NCBI GenBank assembly: GCA_023362775.1
Contig: JALMGJ010000008.1
Span: forward strand, 24,380,501-24,444,500
DNA: 64,000 nt
Direction: 5' to 3'
From: Charina bottae
Taxonomy: Eukaryota > Chordata > Lepidosauria > Squamata > Charinaidae
The notes under the pieces were generated by a model. It was given only the letters and a program-made list of their open reading frames with translations. It was not told where the DNA came from and ran no database searches. The number at the start of each line of letters is the position of its first letter. The stretch's first letter is position 1. Below, one piece after another: positions 23,433 to 33,776 of this stretch. The position numbers and the translations under genes are program-made.

Positions 23433-24666
23433 CAATAAACGTACATAAGATTGTAAGAGTCACTTTAAAAAAATTCATTGAAAAAACTTCTGTTTGTTCC
23501 ACTTTTACTAGGTTTTCATAGGACTGTCTTCACATGGAATTAGGATTTAGTCTGACTATCTACTTCCCTTCTTCTACTTCCCATTTATTCTCACTTTGGA
23601 TCAGTGAGATCTTAATGTCACGTCTTTGTTTTAAATCCTTACCCTTGTCATTGCTTGCTAATGTGTGATTCCTTGTATGGCTTCTGTGTGTTGCTCATAC
23701 AACATTTCACTTGTTATTCTTATCCTGGACTTTTCTCTGTTCTATGACTCCTCAGTTATAGTTCTTTCCAAATTTCGAAAACATTGACAGCCACAGTCTC
23801 GCTGCTGGGTTTGCCAAAGAATGAGGAAGAGGACGTTTGTGATGCATCTACATTTTTTGCCTCTGCATTTGCTTCACAGCAAATAGAGGATTTAGTTTTA
23901 GATCATGTCAGTCCAGAACTTTTAACCCTGATCTTCTCAAAGCAAATGCACATAAGTAGTGTAGTCAAACTCAGTGAGATGACTTATGCGCACAAAAAGA
24001 ATTACATGCAGAAATTCTGATAGGATCAGTTTCTGCTTAAGAACAAACAAAGCATTGATGGACATTATGAACTAATAAAATATGTCTGATACAACACTGC
24101 CATCTAGGGAAAGGAAAGAAAATGCAGCAGCTTTTCTCTAAAGCACATATTTATATAGTGGCTGCAAAAAATCAGAAGGAATCTGGCATCACCTTTTCTG
24201 ACTAGCAAAATTTATTAAAAGGAATAAATATGATAGAAAAAAATGGTACTAGATTCCTGCTTTTTTGTTACCATATAATAACATGGGTCTCCTCTTACAA
24301 TATAAAGTGGCGGGAAATCTTTGAAGTAACCAGGCAGTGCTATTTTTCAGATAAAGATATCTGATTGAGATACGTGTTTTTTTCCTTAGAGAAAATAAGC
24401 TAAGTCAATTTTCTCATATTTTTTACATTCACTTTACATTCATATTTTCCTAATTTCTTCTCCAACATTTTTACCTTTCTTATTTGCCTACCACTTTGCT
24501 CATCAGCAGGAGATCATGAATGTTTAAAAAACAGTATATTTGTGGAAATTGTACAGGCAAATTTAAATATTTTAAAGCATATTAATAAGAGCAGGATAGA
24601 TTTAAGTGTGTATTTCAATCTTCTAGTGAAATTGAAGTACTGTACAAGTGTTGAATTTTGGCTAAA
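23433..24666. other. Intronic stretch without recognised features
   Basis: The ORF at 23784-24020 shows no recognisable domain. No repeats identified. Confidence 0.4.
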
Positions 24667-24988
24667 AGGTAAAGGTTCCCCCTGCACATTTGTGCAGTCG
24701 TGTCCAACTCTAGGGGCCGGTGCTCATCTCCGTTTGTTAGCCGAAGAGCCAGCGTTGTCTGAAGACACTTCTGCGGTCATGTGGCCGGCATGACGCACGC
24801 GGAACGCAGTTACCTACCCACCGAAGTGGTACCTATTAATCTACTTGCATTTGCATGCTTTCGAATTGCTAGGTTGGCAAGAGCTGGAGCTAGTGCGGGA
24901 GCTCACTCCACACGCAGGGCTAGGGATTTGAACCTCCGAACTTGCGATCTTCCGATCGACAAGCCTGGCATCTTATCCGCTATATCAT
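24667..24988 (-). mobile_element. tRNA-derived SINE (second copy of the 16430 family)
   Basis: It is nearly identical to 16430-16760 over its length, but its tRNA 5' end is truncated (the minus-strand start reads ATAGCGGATAAGATGCC). No target duplication was found. Confidence 0.85.
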
Positions 24989-25381
24989 ATTAAATATTTA
25001 TATTTAGAGTAATTTGAGATAAACACAACCCTACAGACTACTCAGCTCAATTGTTCCATTTTGTTCAAAATATTTCTTTATTGAAAATTTCTTCCACATT
25101 TTCCCAAAAAGTATCTACTGGGTTAAACTACTGGGCTTTTCCTATATAACCCCTTAGACTTACCCTCTTTTTTTCTGTTTTAAAGCAAACCATGCCTTGC
25201 TGTTTTATCCAAACAAGGAAACTAGTTTTACTTGCTGATCCTGGTTTACAGAGCAGATTCACTAGCTTATCATTTTGGCCCTTTCTGTAATATGCACCAT
25301 GGAACGGGAGAGACTCATTGGCATTATAGCAGCTTTGTCTCCATGTCCTGATGGGGCAGAGTTCTGTGAAGGCCTGTACAG

Positions 25382-25890
25382 CAGAGCTTTCCAAACTGTG
25401 TGTCGCGACACAAAAGTGTGTCGCCACACACAGCGTGGTGTATCGCCACACCACCCGGAAGCGGCGGCGCGCGCGTGCATGGCGGCTGCCATGCACGCGC
25501 ACGCCGCCGCACGTCCCCCCCGCCGCCGCACGTCCCCCCCGCCGCCGCACGTCCCCCCCGCCGCCGCACGTCCCCCCCCGCCGCCGCACGTCCCCCCCGC
25601 CGCCGCACGTCCCCCCGCCGCCGCACGCCCCCCCCGCCGCACGCCCCCCGCGCCGCCGCACGCCCCCCGCGCCGCCGCACCCCCCCCGTGCCGCCGCACG
25701 CCCCTCCCGCGCTGCCACTGTGCGCGCACGCCACCGCACGCCCCCCGCGCCGCCACCGTGCGCGCGCACCACCGCACGCCCCCCCCGCGCCGCCGTGCGC
25801 GCGCCACTGCACGCCCCCTGCGCCGTCGCCGTGCGCGCATCGCCGCCGCCGCTGGGTGTGTCGCCAGCGGCGGCACTTTGGAAAGCCCTG
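25382..25890. mobile_element. hAT MITE enlarged by a GC-rich minisatellite (509 bp)
   Basis: The ends are CAGAGCTTTCCAAAC and ACTTTGGAAAGCCCTG. The target duplication is CTGTACAG (25374-25381 and 25891-25898). Next to the left end come GTGTCGCGACACA and CACCACCCGGAAG motifs shared with 28884-29189 (opposite orientation). Roughly 25505-25860 is a minisatellite of CCGCCGCACGTCCCCCC units that decays rightward into GTGCGCGC-rich variants. The long arginine/proline/alanine/glycine-rich ORFs on both strands come from this repeat and are not genes. Confidence 0.92.
25505..25860. repeat. GC-rich minisatellite inside the hAT MITE
   Basis: Imperfect tandem units of about 15-18 bp (CCGCCGCACGTCCCCCC and variants with CGCGCCG). 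It is CpG-dense against an AT-rich surrounding. Confidence 0.93.
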
Positions 25891-26176
25891 CTGTACAGTA
25901 TACTGCTAATGACATAATTATGTTGATAGATTATATTGGCAGTGTATCATAGGACCATTTATACTCTGCAGTGGCACCAGACGGAATATCACTAGTCAGT
26001 GCAATTTCTCCTCTAATTTCTCCCCTAACAGCCTTTACAGTTCTCCACCACCCTAAAGGATGGGATATGGGCAAGGCACACCTATTACAACAATAAGCCC
26101 TTCCACTGCCATAAAGACTTTTAAATCGTACTCTATTCATAGGACAATAAATTTTCAATCCTAATAGAAGAAATTA

Positions 26177-26602
26177 CAGGTAGTCCTCACTTAGCGACCA
26201 CTTGTTCAGTGACTGTTCGAAGTTACGACGATGCTGAATGAGGGGGACTTACAACCTCGAGGTTGCAGCCATCAGAGCGTCACCATGGTCACATGATCAC
26301 AATTTGGGTGCTTGGCAATCGGCTTGCAATTACACGGTTGCAGTGTCCCTTGGTCAAGTCATTGCCATTTGTGAACTTCCCAGCTGGCTTCCAACAAACA
26401 AAGTCAATGGGGAAGTTGGCAGGAAGTTACAAGTTGCGGTCACGTGATATCTCACTTAATGACCTGCAATGATTTGCTGAACAACCACAGCGGAACTGAC
26501 ATCGTAAGTCCAGCACGGTCACGTTACTTTTCACTTTATGACCACATTGCTTAGAGACATAGTTGCTGGTCTCAATTGCGGTTGGCAAGTGAGGACTACT
26601 TG
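26177..26602. mobile_element. Tc1/mariner-type MITE (426 bp), TA target duplication
   Basis: The terminal inverted repeats are CAGGTAGTCCTCACTTAGCG and its counterpart ending TGAGGACTACTTG. They are flanked by TA on both sides (26175-26176 and 26603-26604). The interior is partly palindromic and rich in TTAGTGA and TTACGAC motifs. CAGG ends with a TA duplication fit the pogo/Tigger branch, but this is inferred from the ends alone. Copy two is at 53183-53554. Confidence 0.8.
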
Positions 26603-26706
26603 TATTAGTTTTTGCTTGGTATTTTCCATATAGATGAAGAATGGGTTTCCAAATTAAATGACCACCACATATATTGATGAAAGCAGCCATATTTTCCCCA
26701 ATACTA

Positions 26707-26850
26707 CTTATTTTGTTTTTTTATTAAACAAGTTTATATAGTTGCCCATCTACCAGAAGGAACTCTGGGCAGCAAATAGAATAAAAACACAGTACACTAA
26801 AAAGACCATTTAAAACAATAAGCAATAGACAATAAACAGTGCTGAGGTCC
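26707..26850 (-). mobile_element. LINE 3' end fragment (L2/CR1-like)
   Basis: The minus strand carries GCCCAGAGTTCCTTCTGGTA, then GATGGGCAACTATATAAAC, which resembles the 3' UTR hairpin and tail of L2-type LINEs. Confidence 0.45.
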
Positions 26851-27305
26851 CAATAAAGCTCGCATTCAACTACCAACCACCCCATGCCAGCAACATCATA
26901 TGAACCAGAAAAGAACGGTATATCATGAGCATGATTACTTTATGAAACATTTTAAAATCTCTTTTTAACTTATGTGGCAAATGGTAAGCCCAAGGAAGAA
27001 TATAAAGAAAGACTCTAAAAATAAAAAGAGCCCAGAGACTGCAATTTATTAGCAGACTGAATGCAGATTCCACAATTTTCCTCAAATAAATCTCTGCTTG
27101 GGTGCTACATATGAGGTAGAATTCATCTGAAACTGCCCACTTTTGCACCTGTTGGAAGAAAATCTTACCAAAAGGTCCGTTCCAAGCAGGGGAATGAAGA
27201 AGCGCAGGCAATTGCTTGAACAGAGGTAATAGCTTTATTGTCCGACAGCGTGAAGTACAGAAAAATCAGCTGTCGGCAGTGGCCACACTGTATTTCCCTG
27301 CTAGC

Positions 27306-27554
27306 CCCTTATATTTTATTTATTTATTTTTATTTTCTATCCCTTTATTATTTTTATAAATAACTCAAGGCGGTGAACTAATACTACTTCCTCCTCCTAT
27401 TTTCCCCACAACAACCACCCTGTGAGGTGAGTTGGGCTGAGAGAGAGTGACTGGCCATGGTCACCCAGCGGGCTTTCATGCCTAAGGCGGGACTAGAACT
27501 CACAGTCCCCTGGTTTCTAGCCCAGCACCTTAATCACTAGACCAAACTGGCTCT
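27306..27554 (-). mobile_element. Sauria-type tRNA SINE
   Basis: This is the uninterrupted homologue of the SINE at 18222-18988. On the minus strand it has AGCCAGTTTGGTCTAGTGAT with the tRNA-like head, CTGGGTGACCATGG, CTCACCTCACAGGG, and a tail with AAATAAATAAAAT. Confidence 0.88.
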
Positions 27555-28530
27555 ATATAGAGACGGTTGATCTTTGTTAGAAAAGAGGAGCGTGGAAAAA
27601 CATGTTTGTTTTAGCTAGATTACTCTTAATCAGTTCTTGGAATAGGTTTTCTGAGAATTCTAAGAGAGCGTTAATTGATCAAAGAGCAGAGGCGTTCCTG
27701 TGGTTGCACCCCCTATTGTGTTGTGGTTTCCCTGCCGGGCTGAGGCTTTTGCCTGTTGGGTTTAGATTATTGTTATTCTATGGGAAAGCCTTTTCTCCTT
27801 TTCTTGTGCTAAGGTGTCGGCTCCCTGCCTTTTGTTTTTTTGGTTTCCTGACCTGATCAGTATGCGTGGAATTTTCATTGAGTTGTTGGGAGGTGTTTTA
27901 TGGCTCATCTTATGATCCTTTATGTTTAGGTCTAAAAAATAGAATGGAAACGTCCTAGTCCTTTGTCCGGAGGTTTTCCTCTATCTGACTGGTTTGGGGA
28001 AGTGTTTTTGGCAGGAAGCATCTATCCAGGGGGAAGACTTGTTTGCAAAGGAAAAAATGGTGGGCTTGCTTAAATTCTTCCAACACACCCATCTCCAATT
28101 CCAAATAGAATACTTTACTTGGCCAACCTCTTTAAGATGAAAAGAGTTGAACTACTGAATTAGATTCACGGTCTCCTACCCCCTTTTAAGCACACACTTG
28201 GAATCATCAGTATTAATCTCCAAGATAATGTATTTGGACTGAAAATAAGAATTTCTGCTTGCTTGCTTAAGTACTTCTCTCTCTCTCTCTCTGAATTATA
28301 ATAAATCAACCTTCTTTCGGTAATAAACCAATAACCTTGAAAAATATAGCTACATTATTCTGAAGGAAGTTGCTTCATTCTTATTTGAAAAGCTTATGTT
28401 TCTTGTAAGTTGAAGACATTACTGAGGAAGAGAAAGCTGGTAGAGAGATTTGCAGGAAATTCACAGTAAGATTCTCAAACATTGCTCAAGGGGGAATTTC
28501 CAGAGATTTCAGTGCCAAATGACATCAAGT
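27555..28530. other. Intronic stretch without firm features
   Basis: The sequence is moderately GC-balanced and partly T-rich, and includes a short (CT)n run (28274-28293). I considered an old LTR but saw no terminal signature. Confidence 0.35.
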
Positions 28531-28538
28531 CCTTAGAC

Positions 28539-28782
28539 CAGAGCTTTCCAAACTTTTCATGTTGGTGACACACTTTTTAGACATGCATCATTTCGCGATA
28601 CACTCTTACAGCAGGGCACAAGGCAGGCATTAGGACCTGCATGGAATCCTGGCAGGGCAGGTTTGGAGGCAGCAGCAGCCGCGACACACCCAGACACTGC
28701 AGCCGACACACTAACGTGTCCCGACACACAGTTTAGAAAGCTCTGCACTAACGTGTCCCGACACACAGTTTGGAAAGCTCTG
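28539..28782. mobile_element. hAT MITE, second type (244 bp) with duplicated right end
   Basis: The left end is CAGAGCTTTCCAAAC. The right terminal 37 bp (CACTAACGTGTCCCG...GAAAGCTCTG) is present twice in tandem (28709-28745 and 28746-28782) with a single base difference. The target duplication is CCTTAGAC (28531-28538 and 28783-28790). Confidence 0.9.
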
Positions 28783-28883
28783 CCTTAGACTAATAAGGTG
28801 CTGTTAGGCATTGGCCTCATGGCTAATACATGGCATTTTTCAAACTGCAAATGGAAAATCAGTTTTGCAGCTACTATATATAG

Positions 28884-29189
28884 CAGAGCTTTCCAAAGTG
28901 CTGCTGCTGGCGACACACCAGCGGCGGCAGTGCGGCGGTGCCGCGCGCGTGCACGGCGGCGGCGCGGGGTGTGTGCGGCGGCGCGCGCGCACGGCGGCGG
29001 TGCGGGGGTGCATGCGGTAGCGCGTGCGCGGCGGCGGCAGCCTCCGCTAAAACGCGGAACCACTGATCCCACGCCGCTGCTGCTGCCGCCGTGCACGCAC
29101 GCACTGCCGCTTCCGGGTGGTGTGGCGACACACCACGCTGTGTGTGGCGACACACTTTTGTGTCGCGACACACAGTTTGGAAAGCTCTG
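28884..29189. mobile_element. hAT MITE, CG-rich type (306 bp)
   Basis: The ends are CAGAGCTTTCCAAAG and CAGTTTGGAAAGCTCTG. The target duplication is ATATATAG (28876-28883 and 29190-29197). The centre is CpG-dense. The right half (CTTCCGGGTGGTGTGGCGA, then TTTTGTGTCGCGACACAC) matches the left half of the 25382 copy in reverse. Confidence 0.92.
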
Positions 29190-29197
29190 ATATATAG

Positions 29198-31305
29198 AAT
29201 CTTTTCTTCAAAAAAATGTTCCAAGTGAGCTTAACCAGAAACAGTATATAACAGCATATATTAAATATGGTAATAAATAATAATAACAATGTAATCCAAT
29301 TGTGGATTTAACTTTGACAAGGCTGGGTTCAAATTGAATTAAGCCATCATTTGTCAAAATAAGCAACAATTAGCTAAATTTGCAAATTAATCATGATTTG
29401 ATGTAACATGCTAAGCCACAGTTGTTGCAACCTGCTAAGCAAGCAACGTTGTGGCTTGGCAATGTGAATCAAATAAAATCTGAAGAAAGCACTGCTCACC
29501 GTAATAAGAAATGAGGTGAATGACCATAGATGTCTGTTCCTAACCATGAAACACGTATTGTGACATCATGATGCAAGATGCAAACTCTGCCCTTTCTTTG
29601 TGTTGAAATATTTTTAATTTTTTTTAAAAAAAACTAGGTACTTAGTGAGAAGATTCACATAGAATATTAAACCACGATTTAACATGACATACATCAAAAT
29701 AAATGAATCCAAGTCAACATTTAGATGTTCTTCCACCTGGCTAGGAAGACAAACCAGGACTCAGTGTGAAATGCATACTTGTCACTACATGCAAAGTGCA
29801 TTTTAAAATAAATTCTTCTCAAGGCTAAATAACACAGATCCTGATTTGTTTAAGAATTTTTTTATTTTAAACCATAATTCTTGATTGGCAACAAATAATA
29901 TATCAGGAATTATGTAAAACAAAATTGATTCGTTGTATATTTAGCATTATGAGCTACTGCTATCCAAAAGTGTTTTTTTCAAAATGATGCCCCATTTCTC
30001 ATGGAGATGGGTGGTTTCTACAAACACACAGACATGGTTTGTACAAAATATTGCTATCGGAACTGGACAGCAAAAATCCAGATGATTTGATGGAGCAAAA
30101 AATTAGAATTTTGTTTATCTCTTTGCTGCATCTACTGTATTTGGTCACTGGAGTTTTGTAGCCCAAATCTAGTAGTGCTAGCCTAAGGCACAGTTTGTTC
30201 ATTATGATTTTTTAAAAAATAAATCACAATCAGCTTGTTTTTACAGCACCATAGGCATAAACTGTGTTTTACAAGCCACAGTGTCTGGGGTCACTCAATA
30301 TGATAAACCTAAATTATTTTAGCTTAGCGTTGACATGCAGAAGAAGCACAAAGCTGAGTTTCAGTGACAGAGAAATATTGATATTGTTGCTTAACAATTA
30401 AATTGACCAACTTTAGGGAAAGTGACATTTAATTGAGGAACAGTGATTTAATTCGGAGATAGCATGGTCAACATGTACCTTCTTGTTTAAGAAACATTTT
30501 ATGAACAATAGCTTCCCCATGAGCATCCATGACTGGATGACATCACATGTGTCCATGATATCACCATAAAAATGTTGTGAATTGTATCACAATTGTATGA
30601 ATGATGCTGTCATGACCCTGATGACATCACTGTGGCTTGTACTGGGTGCATATGTTCTTCCTCAATTTTCCTTTAAATTAATGGGATATAAAACAAAGAA
30701 TATATAGACTTCAGTAGTTAGGGAAATTATTTAGAGGAGTAACACAACCAGGAGTCTATCAGTTTGCCAGAATCTCAGCTGGCCTCTGTGAATTCCTCTC
30801 ATCTTTTAAAATTATCTAATATCTCTATAATCTGTTGCATGGATTCTTCTTTCCTGTCTACATGTTAGAGGATACTAAGGGTTCATGTTAACTCAGATGC
30901 TGAAATTTGGTCATACAGTGGTCTGAAAAAGGTAAATAGTAGAATATAGTTCTGATGATATACTGTATATGCTTATTGTACGGTTGTATGGTGGATGAGT
31001 CCAGATAAATTTCCTCATTATTCCATTACACTGATAAAGAGCCAGTTCATAAGCAGAGAGTAAAGGTATATCATCAGTCCAATACTGTAAATCATGTGTG
31101 GCACTGCCTTTCTATCATAAAAGCGTAAAGCTTTGTGCTGTTCTACTGATCAGTTAATCTGTAGTTTTTCATACAGTTATAAATTCCAAAATGTTGGTAT
31201 ATAATTTACCATATTACTCTTCTCAAATCCATATTAACAAAATTATCGATAGTGATCTACAATTGGACAATAGTGGGACGAGTCCATATTATTTGCATAA
31301 ATGTC
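29198..31305. other. AT-rich intronic stretch without recognised features
   Basis: No exon or repeat that I can name. Confidence 0.4.
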
Positions 31306-31313
31306 CTCTAACC

Positions 31314-31447
31314 CAGTGTTCCTCAACCTTGGCAACTTTAAGATGTCTGGACTTCAACTCCCAGGATTCCCCAGCCAGCATGCTGGCTGGGGAATCCTGG
31401 GAGTTGAAGTCCAGACATCTTAAAGTTGCCAAGGTTGAGGAACGCTG
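31314..31447. mobile_element. Fold-back hAT-type MITE (134 bp), second copy
   Basis: A palindrome with CAGTGTTCCTCAACCTTGG at one end and its complement ending GAGGAACGCTG at the other. The arms are nearly perfect over about 60 bp (centre CCAGCATGCTGG). The flanking duplication is CTCTAACC/CTCTAACG (31306-31313 and 31448-31455, 7 of 8). Confidence 0.87.
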
Positions 31448-31455
31448 CTCTAACG

Positions 31456-31716
31456 CATTTAAGAGACCCAGTTGGGTCTAGTGGTTAAGACACCAGGCTA
31501 GAAACCATAAGACCGTGAGTTCTAGTCCCGCTTTAGGCACAAAGCCTTTAGGCCAGTCACTCTCTCTCAGCCCTAGGAAGGAAGCAATGGCAAACCACTT
31601 CTGAAATCTTGCCAAGAAAGCGGCAGGGACTAGTCCAGGCAGTTGCCAGGAGTCAAGCCTGACTCAAAGGCACCCCAAAATTTGAAAGCTATATAAATTT
31701 GATTTAATAAATAAAT
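31456..31716 (+). mobile_element. tRNA-derived SINE, Sauria-like variant
   Basis: The tRNA head (GGGTCTAGTGGTTAAGACAC with box A, GTGAGTTCTAGTCCCG as box B) is followed by a body with GGAAGCAATGGCAAACCACT and GCCAGGAGTCAAGCCTGACT, and an AATAAATAAATG tail. Confidence 0.8.
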
Positions 31717-32374
31717 GAAAAGTTTATACTTCAAACATAATGAACCTGACAGTCAACTCTTTTGAAATATTTTCTGAGGTATCAAGTGCACATGCAAAAA
31801 AATATTTTGTTGAATTAAACTCATCTTAAGATGATAAGAAAATATGCTGAATATTGTTTAAGTCTTTTCACCATTGATTTTTTTCATTATGTGGCATTCC
31901 AGCTCTTTACCACAAAGTTTTTGCAAACTGCTACTATCCAGTTTAGCAATACTCATTAAAATATATATTTTATTAGTATTTATTAAAATAGTATTAAAAT
32001 TATATATTTGAAATTGTCCAAAGCACACTTCAGTACTCACAGCTTTAGATACTACTAATGTGTTTGGACAAAATTGTGAAATTAAAAAAAAATGTTTAAT
32101 TGAATACACTGCCATTTCACAGTATTAGACAAGCCAAACTTCTCTTGCAGTAACTCAAATGGTTTAATACTTGATTGGCAATAAGTTGACTTAAGTATTA
32201 ATATACCTAATACCCACAGAACCCCGTGAATTCCAAAAGAAAGATTTACCTGCAATTTTCAAACTGGGATTAACCCCAAAATGGAAATTTATGATGTGAA
32301 TAAAAGTCAAAATTATACTTCAGTCCAAGCATTTTCTAAATATGGCATCATTTAATGCTGGAAAAAAATCATGG

Positions 32375-32430
32375 AGAGAGCTGGCTTATGGAATCGCCAA
32401 GGGTCGGATATGACTGAATGGATAATTTGA
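32375..32430 (+). mobile_element. Short SINE/BovB-like 3' tail fragment
   Basis: GGAATCGCCAAGGGTCGGAT, then ATGACTGAATGG, resembles the 3' end shared by BovB and the SINEs it mobilises. Confidence 0.4.
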
Positions 32431-32684
32431 TTTGAATGCTGGAAATACAGCTGAATTTTGATTTCAAAAAGGAACTAAGACATTTCAAAGATATCAGAGG
32501 AGTCGCATAATAGCTTTCTAATTGTGCCTAGTGTTTTTTTTTATTTGTTTACTTGGATCCTATTGAGAAATAGAAGCCCAAATGTAGTCCCAGTGAGAAA
32601 TTCACTCATGAAATACATTATCTGCTTAAATTCAGACGCTAGCCATGAATTTCGAATTCTCTTTTGATATTGCTTGCATGAATT

Positions 32685-32795
32685 TGAGTAAACTCCGGGT
32701 GACAGTGGAGGACAGGAAGGCCTGGCCTGCTATGGTCCATGAGGTCACGAAGAGTCGGACACGACTAAACGACTGAACAACAACAACAACAAGTT
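32685..32795 (+). mobile_element. BovB (RTE-clade) LINE 3' end, heavily 5'-truncated
   Basis: The string TTTGAGTAAACTCCGGGTGA, then GTCCATGAGGTCACGAAGAG, then TCGGACACGACTAAACGACT, with a (CAA)n tail, is the characteristic BovB 3' terminus. Only about 105 bp are present. Confidence 0.85.
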
Positions 32796-33509
32796 TTGCA
32801 ACAATAAAGTCTCCAGAAAAAGAAATAACAGGGTAGTCTATGCAAGAAAATCAAAATCACAAATGTACATGGCAGGGGAAAGTGAAAAAAAATCTTCCAG
32901 TCTTATCGGTATCACTCACAAGGAGAGATGTTCTGTCATGCAACACCCTAAAAGTGTCTTTATCGACATTTTACAAAGACTTGTCTACTTTTAGCGAGCT
33001 CACATGCCCCACCCGTCCATCTTCACTGCTGAAGGGGAGGAGGAACCTCGGTTATCCCCCAGAACAACGTATAGAACTGAGACTCATCCCCTTCCCCAAA
33101 GTTATCCCCCTCCCCTTTTGCGGGGCGGGAAAGAAAAGTAGGGGAAGCAGCGCAGCATCCTTCCTCCCGCTCAGTTCCTCCAGCGAGCGTTGTTCGCCCA
33201 CTTCCTCCAAAGTTACCCGCTTTCTCTCTCTCTATCACTGCTGCTTCTGTTGCTGGCGCCGGAGATCTCTTTCAAAAGGCGACTCCAAGGAGGAAGGCAA
33301 AGGCAAGTCATATTTTGAAGCCGATCTATCGATTGATCTGTTAATAGGCTTTGATCATTTAAATTTCTAATACATAAGGTTTAGTAGAGCCCCCTCCACT
33401 TCAGAGGATGGCTTTCGATGCGAATCCTGTATACTCATTGAAAACTCAGAAACAACAGTAATGTAGAAAAGGACGGGGAGAAGCAATAGATTAAAGCCTA
33501 CCTGTTTAC

Positions 33510-33600
33510 CTTGGTTTGTGCCCCTCAGCAAGATTCAGACGAGAACGGGGTGGAGTGGGAGGTCAGCCAAAAAATCTTTAGTCCCTCTTATTTTCAGATT
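33510..33600 (-). promoter_or_regulatory. ALPK1: Putative ALPK1 non-coding exon 1 (3' boundary only)
   Basis: On the minus strand, a good donor (AACCAAG|GTAAAC) ends an exon-like segment at 33510, just upstream of the CpG-containing region. ALPK1 exon 2 begins in 5' UTR, so an upstream untranslated exon must exist. This is a candidate by position and donor only; its 5' limit is arbitrary. Confidence 0.35.
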
Positions 33601-33776
33601 TGAACGCCTGTCTCGGCCTTTCGTCGGATGTTTCCGTAGTCATACATTCACGTGCCCCGCCGGAAATAGAAACGAAAGTGCAAGCCTTCGTGGGGAAGGG
33701 CCTCCATTCTGCGTACAAACGCGAGCAGGACTGAGACAACCGGGCGGGGAAGAGTCCGCCGTCTGGGAACGCGGAG
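33600..33776. promoter_or_regulatory. Putative bidirectional ALPK1/TIFA promoter and TIFA exon 1
   Basis: A CpG-containing, TATA-less segment lies between a minus-strand donor at 33510 and a plus-strand donor at 33776/33777 (CGCGGAG|GTGAGCG). The latter would join to the TIFA acceptor at 34405. The head-to-head placement of a kinase and its substrate suggests shared control. Start sites cannot be read from sequence. Confidence 0.55.
33663..33677 (+). promoter_or_regulatory. ISRE/IRF-like site in the putative shared promoter
   Basis: GAAATAGAAACGAAA contains the GAAANNGAAAC core of an interferon-stimulated response element, followed by a third GAAA. It lies about 100 bp upstream of the TIFA exon 1 donor. 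Confidence 0.5.

Larger units (their letters stand above)
1742..33509 (-). other. ALPK1: ALPK1 first intron (inferred, about 31.8 kb)
   Basis: This is the region between the ALPK1 exon 2 acceptor and the putative non-coding exon 1 near the TIFA promoter. It contains no other host coding exon I can recognise and is filled with the transposons, SINEs and simple repeats listed separately. The intron span depends on the exon 1 call, which is tentative. Confidence 0.5.

Noticed and set aside
25128..25952. Several overlapping long ORFs (162-225 codons) on both strands, rich in Arg, Pro, Ala and Gly
   Set aside because: They all run across the GC-rich minisatellite within the hAT MITE. The repeat unit lacks stop codons in most frames, and no protein domain is visible.
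28785..29224. Overlapping ORFs on both strands (116-130 codons)
   Set aside because: They lie in the CpG-rich hAT MITE at 28884-29189 and reflect its composition.
32840..33370. 176-codon ORF just upstream of the promoter region
   Set aside because: Low-complexity Ser/Lys/Arg-rich translation without a domain; it overlaps the GC-rich promoter-proximal sequence and has no splice support.
32839..33509. Alternative ALPK1 exon 1 donors, such as near 32915 and 33217
   Set aside because: GTGAGT- and GTAACT-like strings exist, but with poorer context than the donor at 33510 and no independent support.
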